Shown one piece after another: positions 1-10,483 of a stretch of DNA of 24,169 nt. How positions within the stretch are numbered: the stretch's first letter is position 1; each line of letters begins with the position of its first letter. The notes beneath the pieces are model-generated. The model worked only from the letters and a program-made list of their open reading frames with translations. It was not told the DNA's origin and made no database searches. The stretch comes from Candidatus Pelagibacter sp. (GTDB lineage Bacteria > Pseudomonadota > Alphaproteobacteria > Pelagibacterales > Pelagibacteraceae), in the NCBI GenBank assembly GCA_002692325.1, contig NZJU01000020.1, positions 1 to 24,169 of the forward strand, in the 5' to 3' direction. The translations under genes and the position numbers were made by a program.

Positions 1-827
1 TAAATACCTTAATTGACTTCAGGTTTAAACAACATTTTAAAGCGGAGAATGGCAAACCTGGTAGTAAAAAAAATAAAACAGGTGCAAGAGGAAGAGATTT
101 AATTTTGAAAGTTCCAGTAGGTACTCAAATATATGAAGAAGATAATAATACTTTAATTTATGATTTTTTAAAAAGTAAAGAAAAGTACCTTATCGCTTCA
201 GGTGGAAAAGGCGGTTTTGGGAATGTTAGATTTAAGTCTTCAACCAATAGAGCACCGAGAAAAAAAACTGGTGGAAAAAGCGGAGAAGAATTCTGGGTTT
301 GGCTCCAACTTAAAGTAATTGCAGACGTAGGTATAATTGGTCTTCCAAATGCAGGAAAATCGAGTTTACTATGTGCATTAACAAGAGCAAGACCTAAAGT
401 AGCCAATTATCCTTTTACAACAATCAATCCTAATTTAGGAGTTTGTTATGTTCAGAATAAGGAAGTAATACTTGCAGATATACCTGGGCTTGTTGAGGGC
501 GCCCATAAAGGTATTGGTCTTGGTGATAAATTTTTAAGACATGTTGAAAGGTGTAAAATATTACTTCATATGATTGATGTCACAGAAAAGAATATTGTTG
601 AAAACTATAGGAAGATTAGATCTGAGTTAAATGCATATGACAAGTCTCTAATCAAAAAAAAAGAGCTTATCGTATTAAACAAATCAGACAACATTGAAGA
701 TGGAAAACTAGCGGAAAAACTAAAAAATTTTCAAAAAAAAATAAAAAATAAATATAGTTTAATCTCTACATATAGTAAAAGGGACATAGACAATCTAAAA
801 AAAGCATTGATTAAATATGCATATTAA
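1..827 (+). CDS. obgE: GTPase ObgE/CgtA (5' end outside window)
   Basis: This is an Obg-family GTPase that acts in late assembly of the 50S ribosomal subunit. The frame is open from base 3 and begins with NTLIDFRFKQHFKAENGKPG, the middle of the glycine-rich Obg domain, so the true start lies upstream of the window. The TTG at 105 is an internal leucine codon (LILKVPVGTQ), not a start. The G domain shows G1 GLPNAGKSS (about 339-365), switch II/G3 DIPGLVEGA (477 onward) and G4 NKSD (678-689). The protein stops soon after the G domain, so it lacks the extra C-terminal OCT or acidic tail seen in some Obg proteins. Its last 11 nt overlap proB, which suggests translational coupling. The family assignment is secure. 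Confidence 0.96.
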   Translation, partial: NTLIDFRFKQHFKAENGKPGSKKNKTGARGRDLILKVPVGTQIYEEDNNTLIYDFLKSKEKYLIASGGKGGFGNVRFKSSTNRAPRKKTGGKSGEEFWVWLQLKVIADVGIIGLPNAGKSSLLCALTRARPKVANYPFTTINPNLGVCYVQNKEVILADIPGLVEGAHKGIGLGDKFLRHVERCKILLHMIDVTEKNIVENYRKIRSELNAYDKSLIKKKELIVLNKSDNIEDGKLAEKLKNFQKKIKNKYSLISTYSKRDIDNLKKALIKYAY

Positions 828-1902
828 TAAATTTAAAAAAATAGTTATAAAACTTGGTTCATCTACGGTAGTAGACCAAAAAGGTAAATTTAAGTCTTAT
901 TGGGTAAATAGTTTAATTAAAGATATAAAAAAAATAAAAAAAAATGTTGAAATTATTATTGTTTCCTCAGGTGCCATAGCCTTAGGACAGAACTATCTCA
1001 AAATAAAAAAGGGTAAGATCAAAATTGAAATGAGTCAAGCAATAGCCGCTGTTGGTCAAATTTATCTATTGGAGGAATTTAGAAAAATTTTTAAACAAAA
1101 TAAGCTTAAAACTGCCCAAATACTAGTATCCTTAGATGACACTGAGCAAAGAAGAAGGGCTTTAAATATAAGAAGAACTTTTGAAAATCTCAATAAAATT
1201 AAAGCAATTCCAATTGTAAATGAAAATGACACAACCGCAACCACAGAAATAAAATATGGTGATAACGACAGATTGGCTGCACGTGTAGCTCAGATCGTTA
1301 ATGCCGACGCTTTAATTTTATTTTCAAATGTAAATGGACTATATACTAAGTCAAAAAAATTGATAAAATTAGTAAGCAAAATTGACCAAGAAATTTTAGA
1401 CCTTGCTAGTAAAGAAATTAGCGATTATGGGTCAGGTGGTATGGTGACTAAAATTGAGGCTGCAAAAATTTGTATGAACTCAGGTTGTCTTATGTACATT
1501 GCGAATGGTAAAATAAAAAATCCAATTCAAAATATGATCAAAAATAAAATTTATACTTGTTTTGAGCCAAAAATATCTAAGTTGGATGCAAGAAAGAAAT
1601 GGATTGTAAGCTCTTTGATTTCCTCTGGAAAAATAAAAATAGATGCGGGAGCTGAGAAAGCTTTAAAAAGTGGAAAAAGTTTATTAGCCGCTGGTATAAT
1701 TAAAACTGAGGGTACTTTTACAAAAGGAGACAATATATTAATTATAAACGAAAATAATACAGAATTAGCAAGAGGATTGTCATCTTTCTCGTCTCAAGAG
1801 TTGCAAGTAATTAAAGGGAAACGTAGTAAAGAAATTGAAAAAATATTAGGATATCCAAGTAAGTCAGAAGTAGTTCATATAGATGATATGGTAAAAATTT
1901 AA
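817..1902 (+). CDS. proB: Glutamate 5-kinase
   Basis: It phosphorylates L-glutamate with ATP to gamma-glutamyl phosphate, the first step of proline synthesis in the cytosol. The 361-residue protein is close to the usual length of about 367. The N-terminal amino-acid kinase domain shows VIKLGSSTV near the start, VSSGAIALG, the substrate-site stretch PIVNENDTTAT, FSNVNGLYT, and GSGGMVTKIEAA. The C-terminal roughly 85 residues form a PUA domain ending in VVHIDDMVKI. The ATG lies inside the last codons of obgE (11-nt overlap) with no clear Shine-Dalgarno sequence, so coupling to obgE translation is likely. The stop codon directly abuts the proA start. In other bacteria proline inhibits this enzyme; nothing in the DNA adds to that. 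Confidence 0.97.
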   Translation: MHINKFKKIVIKLGSSTVVDQKGKFKSYWVNSLIKDIKKIKKNVEIIIVSSGAIALGQNYLKIKKGKIKIEMSQAIAAVGQIYLLEEFRKIFKQNKLKTAQILVSLDDTEQRRRALNIRRTFENLNKIKAIPIVNENDTTATTEIKYGDNDRLAARVAQIVNADALILFSNVNGLYTKSKKLIKLVSKIDQEILDLASKEISDYGSGGMVTKIEAAKICMNSGCLMYIANGKIKNPIQNMIKNKIYTCFEPKISKLDARKKWIVSSLISSGKIKIDAGAEKALKSGKSLLAAGIIKTEGTFTKGDNILIINENNTELARGLSSFSSQELQVIKGKRSKEIEKILGYPSKSEVVHIDDMVKI

Positions 1903-3144
1903 ATGAAATATTTACGTAAAATTGGTGCTAACGCTAAGATGGCTTATCATAAGTTAAAAAATACGGAACATAAAAAAGTTCAAAAAGTTTTAGAGAGTTA
2001 TAATAAAAAGATCCTCAAAAATAAAAAACATATTTTAAGAGAAAACCAAAAAGATGTTAAAAATATAAAAAGAAAAAAGCTCGTTGATAGGCTAATTTTG
2101 AATGAAAAAAGAATAGACTCAATAAGAGGTTCAATTAACGATATTATCAAATTCTCAAACCCTATAGGAAAAGTTTTGGCTGAATGGAAGCGACCAAATA
2201 AACTTAAGATTAAAAAAGTAACTACTCCTATAGGGGTAATTGGTGTCATTTATGAAAGTAGGCCTAATGTAACTGCTGATGTTGCATCTCTTTGTCTTAA
2301 ATCAAATAATTGTGTAATTTTAAGAGGGGGATCTGAAGCTTATAGATCTAATAAAATTTTAGCAGATTTATTTAGAGATAGCCTTGCACAAAATAATTTT
2401 GACAAAAATTGTGTTCAAATCATAGAAAAAAAAAATAGATCTATTGTTGATTACATGCTCTCCCGCATGAATAATTATATAGATGTAATTGTTCCAAGAG
2501 GAGGAAGGGGTTTAGTTGAAAAAGTTCAAAAGCTATCAAATGTTCATGTTATAGGTCACCTAGAAGGTCTTTGTCATGCTTACGTCGAGAAATCAGCGAG
2601 TTTAACTACTGCCTCGAAAATAGTTTTAAATGCCAAAATGAGAAGGACGAGTATTTGCGGCGCACTAGAGACATTATTAATTGAAAAATCTGCGATTTAT
2701 TCGCATGCAGTTCCATTAGTAAATATGTTAATTCAAAACGGCTGTGAAGTAAGAGTTGACAAACAAATTAATAAGGCTTTTCAGAATAAGCTTAAGTTGG
2801 CTAGTAATAAAGATTGGAAGACGGAGTATCTAGACTCTATAATTTCAATAAAATTAGTCAAAAATGTTCAAGAAGCAGTCTCACATATACTCAAATACGG
2901 TACAATGCATACTGATACGATAATTACAAAAAAAACAAAATCTGCAAATTTTTTTCTTAATAATGTAAACAGTTCAATAGCGATGCATAATGTATCAACA
3001 CAATTTGCGGATGGAGGAGAATTTGGTTTTGGAGGAGAGATCGGAATTTCCACAAATAAACTTCCTCCTAGGGGACCAGTTGGAATAGACCAGCTCACAT
3101 CTTATAAATATATAGTTTCTGGAAATGGTATTATTAGATCTTAA
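1903..3144 (+). CDS. proA: Glutamate-5-semialdehyde dehydrogenase (gamma-glutamyl phosphate reductase)
   Basis: It reduces gamma-glutamyl phosphate with NADPH to glutamate-5-semialdehyde, which cyclises toward proline. It is the direct partner of ProB, whose labile product it consumes. The 413 residues match the family length of about 417. Recognisable elements are TTPIGVIGVIYESRPNVT (from about residue 107), the glycine-rich ILRGGSEA, IDVIVPRGGRGLV, and the catalytic cysteine C252 in MRRTSICGALETLL. The C-terminal region has FADGGEFGFGGEIGISTNKL. The ATG follows the proB TAA with no spacer. nadD starts 5 nt after its stop. Confidence 0.97.
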   Translation: MKYLRKIGANAKMAYHKLKNTEHKKVQKVLESYNKKILKNKKHILRENQKDVKNIKRKKLVDRLILNEKRIDSIRGSINDIIKFSNPIGKVLAEWKRPNKLKIKKVTTPIGVIGVIYESRPNVTADVASLCLKSNNCVILRGGSEAYRSNKILADLFRDSLAQNNFDKNCVQIIEKKNRSIVDYMLSRMNNYIDVIVPRGGRGLVEKVQKLSNVHVIGHLEGLCHAYVEKSASLTTASKIVLNAKMRRTSICGALETLLIEKSAIYSHAVPLVNMLIQNGCEVRVDKQINKAFQNKLKLASNKDWKTEYLDSIISIKLVKNVQEAVSHILKYGTMHTDTIITKKTKSANFFLNNVNSSIAMHNVSTQFADGGEFGFGGEIGISTNKLPPRGPVGIDQLTSYKYIVSGNGIIRS

Positions 3145-3149
3145 ATTAA

Positions 3150-3683
3150 ATGGAAAAAATAAAATTTAGCTCTTTGGGGTTACTAGGTGGTTCATTTGAT
3201 CCACCACATTATGGTCATTTAAAAATTTCAAAGGTCGCTCTAAAAAAATTACCGATTAGAAGAATTAATTGGATCATAACTAAACAAAATCCTTTTAAAA
3301 ACAAATCCCATTTTTCTTTGGAGAAAAGAATTTCTAAATGTAAAAAAATTTTGAAAAATAACAGAAAAATTAAGGTCAAATATTTAGACAAGGTTGTTGG
3401 TTCCTCAAGAACGTTTAAAATAATAAATTATTTTAAGAAAAAAAATAAAAAAAAATATATCTTTTTTTTAATAGGTGCAGACAATTTAATTGATTTTCAT
3501 AGATGGAAAAATTATAAAAATATACTTAAATCTTGTGTATTGGTAGTTTTTTCAAGAAAAGGATATGATAAACTTGCAAAAAAGTCAATTTTGATCAAGA
3601 ATGGGTACAAAAATAATATTATCTTTATTAATAATAAAAAGTTTAATATTTCTTCTACTATGATAAAAAGTAAATTAAGTTAA
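3150..3683 (+). CDS. nadD: Nicotinate-nucleotide adenylyltransferase, short C-terminus
   Basis: It adenylylates nicotinate mononucleotide to deamido-NAD in NAD synthesis. The nucleotidyltransferase signature GGSFDPPHYGHL occupies residues 13-24, with the HxGH-type histidines. ADNLIDFHRW lies in the middle, and the second signature ISST is at residues 167-170. The protein ends only eight residues after the start of that second motif's threonine (TMIKSKLS). Most NadD proteins continue 20-30 residues beyond ISSTxIR with a helical tail, so this copy appears trimmed. The next gene begins within 10 nt, leaving no room for a frameshifted tail. The position between proA and rsfS is typical for alphaproteobacteria. 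Both catalytic signatures are intact, so activity is plausible. Confidence 0.93.
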   Translation: MEKIKFSSLGLLGGSFDPPHYGHLKISKVALKKLPIRRINWIITKQNPFKNKSHFSLEKRISKCKKILKNNRKIKVKYLDKVVGSSRTFKIINYFKKKNKKKYIFFLIGADNLIDFHRWKNYKNILKSCVLVVFSRKGYDKLAKKSILIKNGYKNNIIFINNKKFNISSTMIKSKLS

Positions 3684-3689
3684 CAATTG

Positions 3690-4037
3690 ATGGAAATTTT
3701 AGAAATTAAATCATTAATAGAAAAAACCTTAGACCTTAATAAAGCCCGAGATATAATTACAATCGATCTTCATAATAAAACTTATATTGCAGACTATATG
3801 ATAATTGCATCTGGAACTTCGTCAAGGCACATACAAGCTTTAAGTGAAATATTGCTGACGGAACTTAAAAAATCAGGAATTTATAATTGTAAAATTGAGG
3901 GTAAAGATAGTCAGGAATGGAAGTTAGTCGATGCTTTGGATATAATAGTTCATATTTTTCATCCCGAAAAAAGAAGTTTTTATGATCTTGAAAAAATGTG
4001 GAAAGAAGAGACTCCAAAAGAGAAAGCAATGATATGA
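3690..4037 (+). CDS. rsfS: Ribosome silencing factor RsfS (Iojap/DUF143)
   Basis: RsfS binds ribosomal protein L14 on the 50S subunit and blocks subunit joining when nutrients are scarce. The 115-residue protein carries the family pattern: ITIDLHNKTYIADYMIIASGTSSRHIQAL, then KIEGKDSQEWKLVDALDIIVHIF and RSFYDLEKMW. I place the start at the ATG at 3690. A TTG one codon earlier (3687) is in frame but is the weaker choice. The stop overlaps the ctpA start as ATGA (4034-4037). In many alphaproteobacteria rlmH follows directly; here ctpA follows instead. Confidence 0.94.
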   Translation: MEILEIKSLIEKTLDLNKARDIITIDLHNKTYIADYMIIASGTSSRHIQALSEILLTELKKSGIYNCKIEGKDSQEWKLVDALDIIVHIFHPEKRSFYDLEKMWKEETPKEKAMI

Positions 4038-5170
4038 AAAAATTTATAATAGTGATATTTTTATTTTCTTTTTTTAATAAAGTTTATGCAAATAAATATG
4101 ATGATCTTTACGGAAAAATTGATTTATTTGGTGAAGTTTTAGAGAAAATCAGTAATGAGTATATTGATAAAATAAATCAATCTGATGTGATGGACTCAGC
4201 CATAAATGGTATTTTGCAATCATTGGACCCTTATTCTTCGTATATGAGCCCAGAACTATTCAAAGAAATGCAAACTGACACTAAAGGAGAATTCGGCGGG
4301 CTTGGAATAGAAATAGGAATGGAAGCTGGTGTAGTTAAAGTAATATCTCCTATTGATGGTACACCCGCTGCAAAAGCTGGTATTAAATCTGGTGATTATA
4401 TAGTGAGAATAAATGACGAACAGGTGCAAGGAAAAACTTTAATGGAGTCTGTAAAATTAATGAGGGGACCAGTCGGTTCATCAATTAAATTAACTGTAAG
4501 AAGAAAAAATGTAAAAAAGGCAATAGAATTTTTTATAAGGAGAGAAATTATTGAAATTAAATCTGTAAGCGCAAAAATTATTGGTGATAAGAATGATATT
4601 GCTTATATAAGATTAAAATCATTTAATGAAAATAGCGATAATCAGCTAATTGAAAGTGTTAAAAAATTTGAAAAGAATAATGACCCTCGGGGTTATGTAA
4701 TCGATTTAAGAAATAATCCAGGGGGACTTTTGACTCAAGCAATTAGAATTACAGATTTTTTTTTAGAGGACGGTGAAATAGTATCTACAAGAGGAAGAAA
4801 GAAATCTGAAACGAGAAAATTTTTTGCCAAAACTGGAGATGGAATTGCTGGAAAACCACTGATAGTATTAATAAATAACGGATCCGCTTCAGCATCTGAA
4901 ATTTTAGCCGGAGCATTGAAAGATCACAAAAGAGCAATTATTTTAGGTGAGAGTTCTTATGGAAAAGGTTCAGTTCAGTCTATAATTCCTTTAAAAAACG
5001 GTGGCGGAATTAGGTTAACTATCTCTAAATATTATTTACCTTCTGGTAAGTCAATTTCTGAAGTTGGGGTTTCTCCTGATATCTTCATAGAGGAGAAAGA
5101 TGAAGATTTTCAAATAGAAACAAAATCTGACAATCAACTAAATTACGCTATAAAACTTTTCCAGTCTTAA
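4034..5170 (+). CDS. ctpA: C-terminal processing peptidase, S41 family
   Basis: This is a periplasmic serine peptidase that trims protein C-termini. I chose the ATG at 4034, giving 378 residues, because it yields a clean signal peptide (MKKFIIVIFLFSFFNKVYA, likely cleaved before NKYDD) and a four-base ATGA overlap with rsfS. An upstream in-frame ATG at 3998 would put 12 charged residues before that signal. After an N-terminal helical part comes a PDZ domain (about residues 85-165, GEFGGLGIEIG, SPIDGTPAAKAGIKSGD). The S41 core follows: IDLRNNPGGLL, the serine motif NNGSASASE (281-289) and the catalytic lysine K311 in YGKGSVQ. No membrane segment is seen beyond the signal. Its substrate cannot be read from context. 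rppH starts on the next base after the stop. Confidence 0.95.
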   Translation: MKKFIIVIFLFSFFNKVYANKYDDLYGKIDLFGEVLEKISNEYIDKINQSDVMDSAINGILQSLDPYSSYMSPELFKEMQTDTKGEFGGLGIEIGMEAGVVKVISPIDGTPAAKAGIKSGDYIVRINDEQVQGKTLMESVKLMRGPVGSSIKLTVRRKNVKKAIEFFIRREIIEIKSVSAKIIGDKNDIAYIRLKSFNENSDNQLIESVKKFEKNNDPRGYVIDLRNNPGGLLTQAIRITDFFLEDGEIVSTRGRKKSETRKFFAKTGDGIAGKPLIVLINNGSASASEILAGALKDHKRAIILGESSYGKGSVQSIIPLKNGGGIRLTISKYYLPSGKSISEVGVSPDIFIEEKDEDFQIETKSDNQLNYAIKLFQS

Positions 5171-5641
5171 ATGTCAGGTTCAATGTTACCGCTAAGAATA
5201 GGAGTTGGGGCAGTAGTTCTAAATAAAGATAATAAAGTATTTGTTGGAAAAAGAAGAGATAATCCTATTGACAAATGGCAAATGCCTCAGGGAGGAGTTC
5301 ATAAAAATGAAGACTTATATGAAGCCCTCAAGAGGGAGCTTTATGAAGAAACAAGTATTAAAAGTTTTGAATTAATTAAAATTATTGATAAATGGTTAAT
5401 CTACGAACTCCCTGAAAATTTACTTGGAATTATTTGGAAAGGCAAATTTAGAGGTCAAAAGCAAAAATGGTTTATTGTTAAATTCATAGGCAAAGAAAGT
5501 GAAATAGATGTTAATACAAAATATCCTGAATTTTTAGAATGGAAATGGGTTGAAATTGAACAGTTGCCAAATTTAATTGTAAAGTTTAAAAAAAAGGTTT
5601 ATGAAAATCTTGTTATTGAAATTAATAAAATTATTGGCTGA
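5171..5641 (+). CDS. rppH: RNA pyrophosphohydrolase (Nudix hydrolase)
   Basis: RppH converts 5'-triphosphate RNA ends to monophosphate and so opens transcripts to RNase E-type decay; family members also hydrolyse dinucleoside polyphosphates. The 156-residue protein has the WQMPQGG approach and a Nudix box at residues 41-63 (GGVHKNED...KRELYEETSI). It fits G-x5-E-x7-R-E-U-x-E-E except that the late glycine of the consensus is serine. KWFIVKF and FLEWKWVEIEQLPNLIVKFKK match the RppH C-terminal pattern. The ATG directly follows the ctpA stop; a second ATG at 5183 is possible. The last 11 bp overlap the 3' end of atpC on the other strand. Confidence 0.93.
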   Translation: MSGSMLPLRIGVGAVVLNKDNKVFVGKRRDNPIDKWQMPQGGVHKNEDLYEALKRELYEETSIKSFELIKIIDKWLIYELPENLLGIIWKGKFRGQKQKWFIVKFIGKESEIDVNTKYPEFLEWKWVEIEQLPNLIVKFKKKVYENLVIEINKIIG

Positions 5642-6019
5642 TAGATTTTAAGATTTCTTCCTTGTGAGATAGAATAAATCTTTCCTTATCATTAAGTTTT
5701 GTGCCATTTAATAAGTCTTGGTTAATTGTCTTCATTTTGTCTATTTCTGATTTTGTTAATACTTTTAAATCCTTTGCAGTATTAGATAAAATTAACATTT
5801 TATTTTCTTTAAACTCAACTGTTCCCTCTTCAATATAAAAATTTATTTTCTGATCTGTGGTTACTTCAATTATACCTGGTCTTAAAAAAGTTATTAGAGG
5901 TATATGACCTGGTAAAATAGTCATATATCCCTCATATGATGGAATAACAACTTCGTTTGGCTCTGATTTATATATTAATTTTTCAGGAGAGATAATTTCC
6001 AATTTAAATTTTTTTGACA

Positions 6020-6020
<1 letters not shown>
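5631..6020 (-). CDS. atpC: F1 ATP synthase epsilon subunit
   Basis: Epsilon sits on the central rotor stalk, links gamma to the c-ring and can inhibit ATP hydrolysis. The 129-residue protein begins MSKKFKLEIISPEKLIYKSE and contains VVIPSYEGYMTILPGHIPLITFLRPG, the conserved N-terminal beta-sandwich of the family. The C-terminal part (DKMKTINQDLLN...) is the short helical domain. It is the last gene of the atpHAGDC cluster. Its ATG overlaps the atpD stop by one base (TAATG). Its 3' end runs 11 bp into the oppositely oriented rppH, so no intergenic terminator can exist between the two. Confidence 0.95.
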
Positions 6021-8321
<2,301 letters not shown>

Positions 8322-8322
8322 A

Positions 8323-9849
8323 TTACCCTTTCTTCACTAAATTAATTATTTCTATAAGACTCTTTTCAGTTTCTTCATCTAATTTTCCCGTGGACTGAAT
8401 ATTTTCTAAAATTTCATTTTTTTCTTCTCTAATTTTTTCCAATAAATTTTTCTCAAATTCTTTTATTTTTGTTAATTCAATGTCATCTAAAAAGCCTTTT
8501 ACCCCAGAAAATATTAATACTACTTGTTCGGATACGGTTAATGGTGAATATTGATTTTGTTTTAATAATTCAGTTAATTTAGAACCTCTGTTCAAAAGAT
8601 TTTGGGTAGCTTGATCTAAATCTGAGCCAAATTGAGCAAATGCTGCCATTTCTCGATACTGTGCTAATTCCAATTTTATTGAACCTGCAACTTTTTTCAT
8701 AGCTTTTGTTTGTGCAGCAGAACCAACTCTTGAAACCGAAAGACCAACATTTACTGCAGGCCTTATTCCTTGATTGAAAAGTTCAGTTTCTAAAAATATC
8801 TGTCCATCTGTTATTGAAATAACATTAGTTGGTATATAAGCTGAAACATCGCCAGCCTGAGTTTCAATGATTGGCAAGGCTGTCAATGAACCACCGCCAA
8901 TAGACTCATTTAGTTTTGCTGCTCTTTCTAACAATCTACTATGAAGATAAAATACATCTCCAGGATACGCTTCTCTGCCTGGAGGTCTTCTTAATAAAAG
9001 TGACATTTGTCTATATGCCACTGCTTGTTTTGATAAGTCATCATAAATTATCAGAGCATGCATACCATTATCTCTATAGAATTCACCGATTGTGCACCCA
9101 GTATATGGAGCTAAAAATTGAAGCGGTGCAGAATCTGAGGCAGTTGCTGAAACAACTGTTGTATATTTCATGGCACCTGCATCTTCGAGCGTTTTTACAA
9201 TTTGGGCAACTGTAGATCTTTTTTGTCCAATTGCGACGTAAACACAATATAATTTTTTTTTTTCATCATCAGACTCATTAATTGATTTTTGATTTATAAT
9301 TGTATCAATCGCAACTGCTGTTTTCCCTGTTTGTCTATCACCGATTATAAGTTCTCTTTGTCCTCTTCCAATAGGGATCAAACTATCAATCGCTTTAAGT
9401 CCAGTTTGCATTGGTTCATTTACAGATTGTCTCGGTATTATTCCTGGAGCTTTGACTTCAACTCTTTTTTTTTTAATATTTGATGGTAAATTACCTTTTC
9501 CATCAATAGGATTGCCTAAACCATCTACTACACGTCCCAGTAACTCCTTGCCAACTGGAACATCTACAATTGAATTTGTTCTTTTAACAGTATCGCCTTC
9601 TTTAATTTCTCTATCATCTCCAAATATAACAACTCCTACATTGTCACTTTCTAAGTTAAGAGCCATTCCTTTAGAGCCATCTTTAAACTCGACCATTTCA
9701 CCAGCTTGAACGTTATCTAAACCATATACTCTTGCTATACCGTCGCCAACTGACAAGACTTTGCCAACTTCAGAAACCTCTGCGGATTTACCGAAGTTTT
9801 TAATTTGTTCTTTTAAAATTTTTGTAATTTCTGATGGGTTGATATCCAT
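8323..9849 (-). CDS. atpA: F1 ATP synthase alpha subunit
   Basis: Alpha alternates with beta in the F1 hexamer and binds non-catalytic nucleotide. The 508-residue length is standard. The N-terminus [16 protein letters not shown] is the delta-contact helix. The P-loop GDRQTGKT is at residues 170-177, [35 protein letters not shown] is the Walker B region, and [14 protein letters not shown] carries the usual arginine. Two lysine-rich stretches are coded by A-runs of 10-11 nt. It overlaps atpH by one base at its start and is followed after one base by atpG. Confidence 0.99.
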   Translation of the reverse strand: MDINPSEITKILKEQIKNFGKSAEVSEVGKVLSVGDGIARVYGLDNVQAGEMVEFKDGSKGMALNLESDNVGVVIFGDDREIKEGDTVKRTNSIVDVPVGKELLGRVVDGLGNPIDGKGNLPSNIKKKRVEVKAPGIIPRQSVNEPMQTGLKAIDSLIPIGRGQRELIIGDRQTGKTAVAIDTIINQKSINESDDEKKKLYCVYVAIGQKRSTVAQIVKTLEDAGAMKYTTVVSATASDSAPLQFLAPYTGCTIGEFYRDNGMHALIIYDDLSKQAVAYRQMSLLLRRPPGREAYPGDVFYLHSRLLERAAKLNESIGGGSLTALPIIETQAGDVSAYIPTNVISITDGQIFLETELFNQGIRPAVNVGLSVSRVGSAAQTKAMKKVAGSIKLELAQYREMAAFAQFGSDLDQATQNLLNRGSKLTELLKQNQYSPLTVSEQVVLIFSGVKGFLDDIELTKIKEFEKNLLEKIREEKNEILENIQSTGKLDEETEKSLIEIINLVKKG

Positions 9850-10406
9850 TATTTTTCCATTAATATTTGTTCAAATTTTTTTAATTTGTTTTTTATTGAT
9901 GTATCTATCATTAAACTTCCTAGTTGAACTTTTATACCTCCAATTAAATTTTGATCTATTTCATATTTTAACATAATTTTTTTGTTGATTGATTTTGATA
10001 ATTCTTTGCTCAAATTATTAATTTCTCCATCATTCAATTTTTTTGCCGAAGTAAGAACAGCATTTACCTCGCCTTTTTCTTTGTTTAGAAGATTTTGAAA
10101 ACTTTTAAGAATACTTGAGAGGAAAAATATTCTTCTTTTTTCAATTAAGAGAAATAAAAAATTTAATGTAGTTTCCGAAAAATCGATTTTCTCAGCTAAT
10201 TTTTTTACGATTAAAGTTTGCTCGTTTTTATTATAAGTTGGATTTTTTATAATATTCTCAAAATCTTTATTCTCGATGTACAGTTGCATCAAACTTTCTA
10301 TATCTTTTTTTGTACGATCCAAGTTTGAGTTTTCTTTGCTAATTTCGAGCAAAGCAAGTGCATACCTTACTGAAGTTTCTGTTAAAAATGATTTATTTTT
10401 TCCCAA
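9849..10406 (-). CDS. atpH: F1 ATP synthase delta subunit (TTG start)
   Basis: Delta caps the F1 head and joins it to the peripheral stalk. The 185-residue protein has the family N-terminus [15 protein letters not shown], the middle [26 protein letters not shown], and the C-terminal [35 protein letters not shown]. No in-frame ATG or GTG lies upstream of the conserved N-terminus before the stop at 10416-10418, so I take the TTG at 10404-10406 as the start. An AAGGTG Shine-Dalgarno-like string lies just upstream, which supports it. It is the first gene of the F1 cluster, so the spacer before it may hold the atp promoter. Confidence 0.93.
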   Translation of the reverse strand: MGKNKSFLTETSVRYALALLEISKENSNLDRTKKDIESLMQLYIENKDFENIIKNPTYNKNEQTLIVKKLAEKIDFSETTLNFLFLLIEKRRIFFLSSILKSFQNLLNKEKGEVNAVLTSAKKLNDGEINNLSKELSKSINKKIMLKYEIDQNLIGGIKVQLGSLMIDTSIKNKLKKFEQILMEK

Positions 10407-10483
10407 TTTTGCACCTTACGTGAATATTCTGAATGTCAGGTGGTACCATAAGAGACTATCTCCATCAAGATGATAAGATAGAA
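10407..10483 (-). promoter_or_regulatory. priA-atpH spacer with hairpin and two short palindromes
   Basis: This 77-nt spacer is the largest gap in the central block. Directly after the priA stop, bases 10456-10481 can fold: CTATCT (10456-10461) pairs with AGATAG (10476-10481), and an inner CAT/ATG stem closes a CAAG loop. No T-run follows on the - strand, so it is not a typical intrinsic terminator. Two perfect 8-bp palindromes follow toward atpH: TGGTACCA (10441-10448) and GAATATTC (10422-10429). The AAGGTG ribosome-binding site of atpH is at its near end. I found no convincing -35/-10 pair. A regulatory role (atp promoter, leader or operator) is inference from position. Confidence 0.35.

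Noticed and set aside
105..107. TTG at 105 as start of a short GTPase gene
   Set aside because: The frame stays open to the left edge and encodes the conserved Obg domain (NTLIDFRFKQHFKAENG), so this is an internal leucine codon.
3998..4033. Upstream ATG at 3998 as the ctpA start
   Set aside because: It would place charged residues before a good signal peptide and lengthen the overlap with rsfS. The ATG at 4034 gives a clean signal and an ATGA junction.
8916..9976. Several short + strand frames opposite atpA and atpH
   Set aside because: All are shadows of conserved subunit genes, with no motif or independent start signals.
10456..10481. Intrinsic terminator after priA
   Set aside because: The stem is AT-rich with an internal loop, and no T-run follows on the - strand.
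10407..10483. tRNA or small RNA gene in the priA-atpH spacer
   Set aside because: There is no cloverleaf, no acceptor stem or T-loop consensus, and the spacer is too short after the hairpin for a tRNA. It is kept only as a possible regulatory region.
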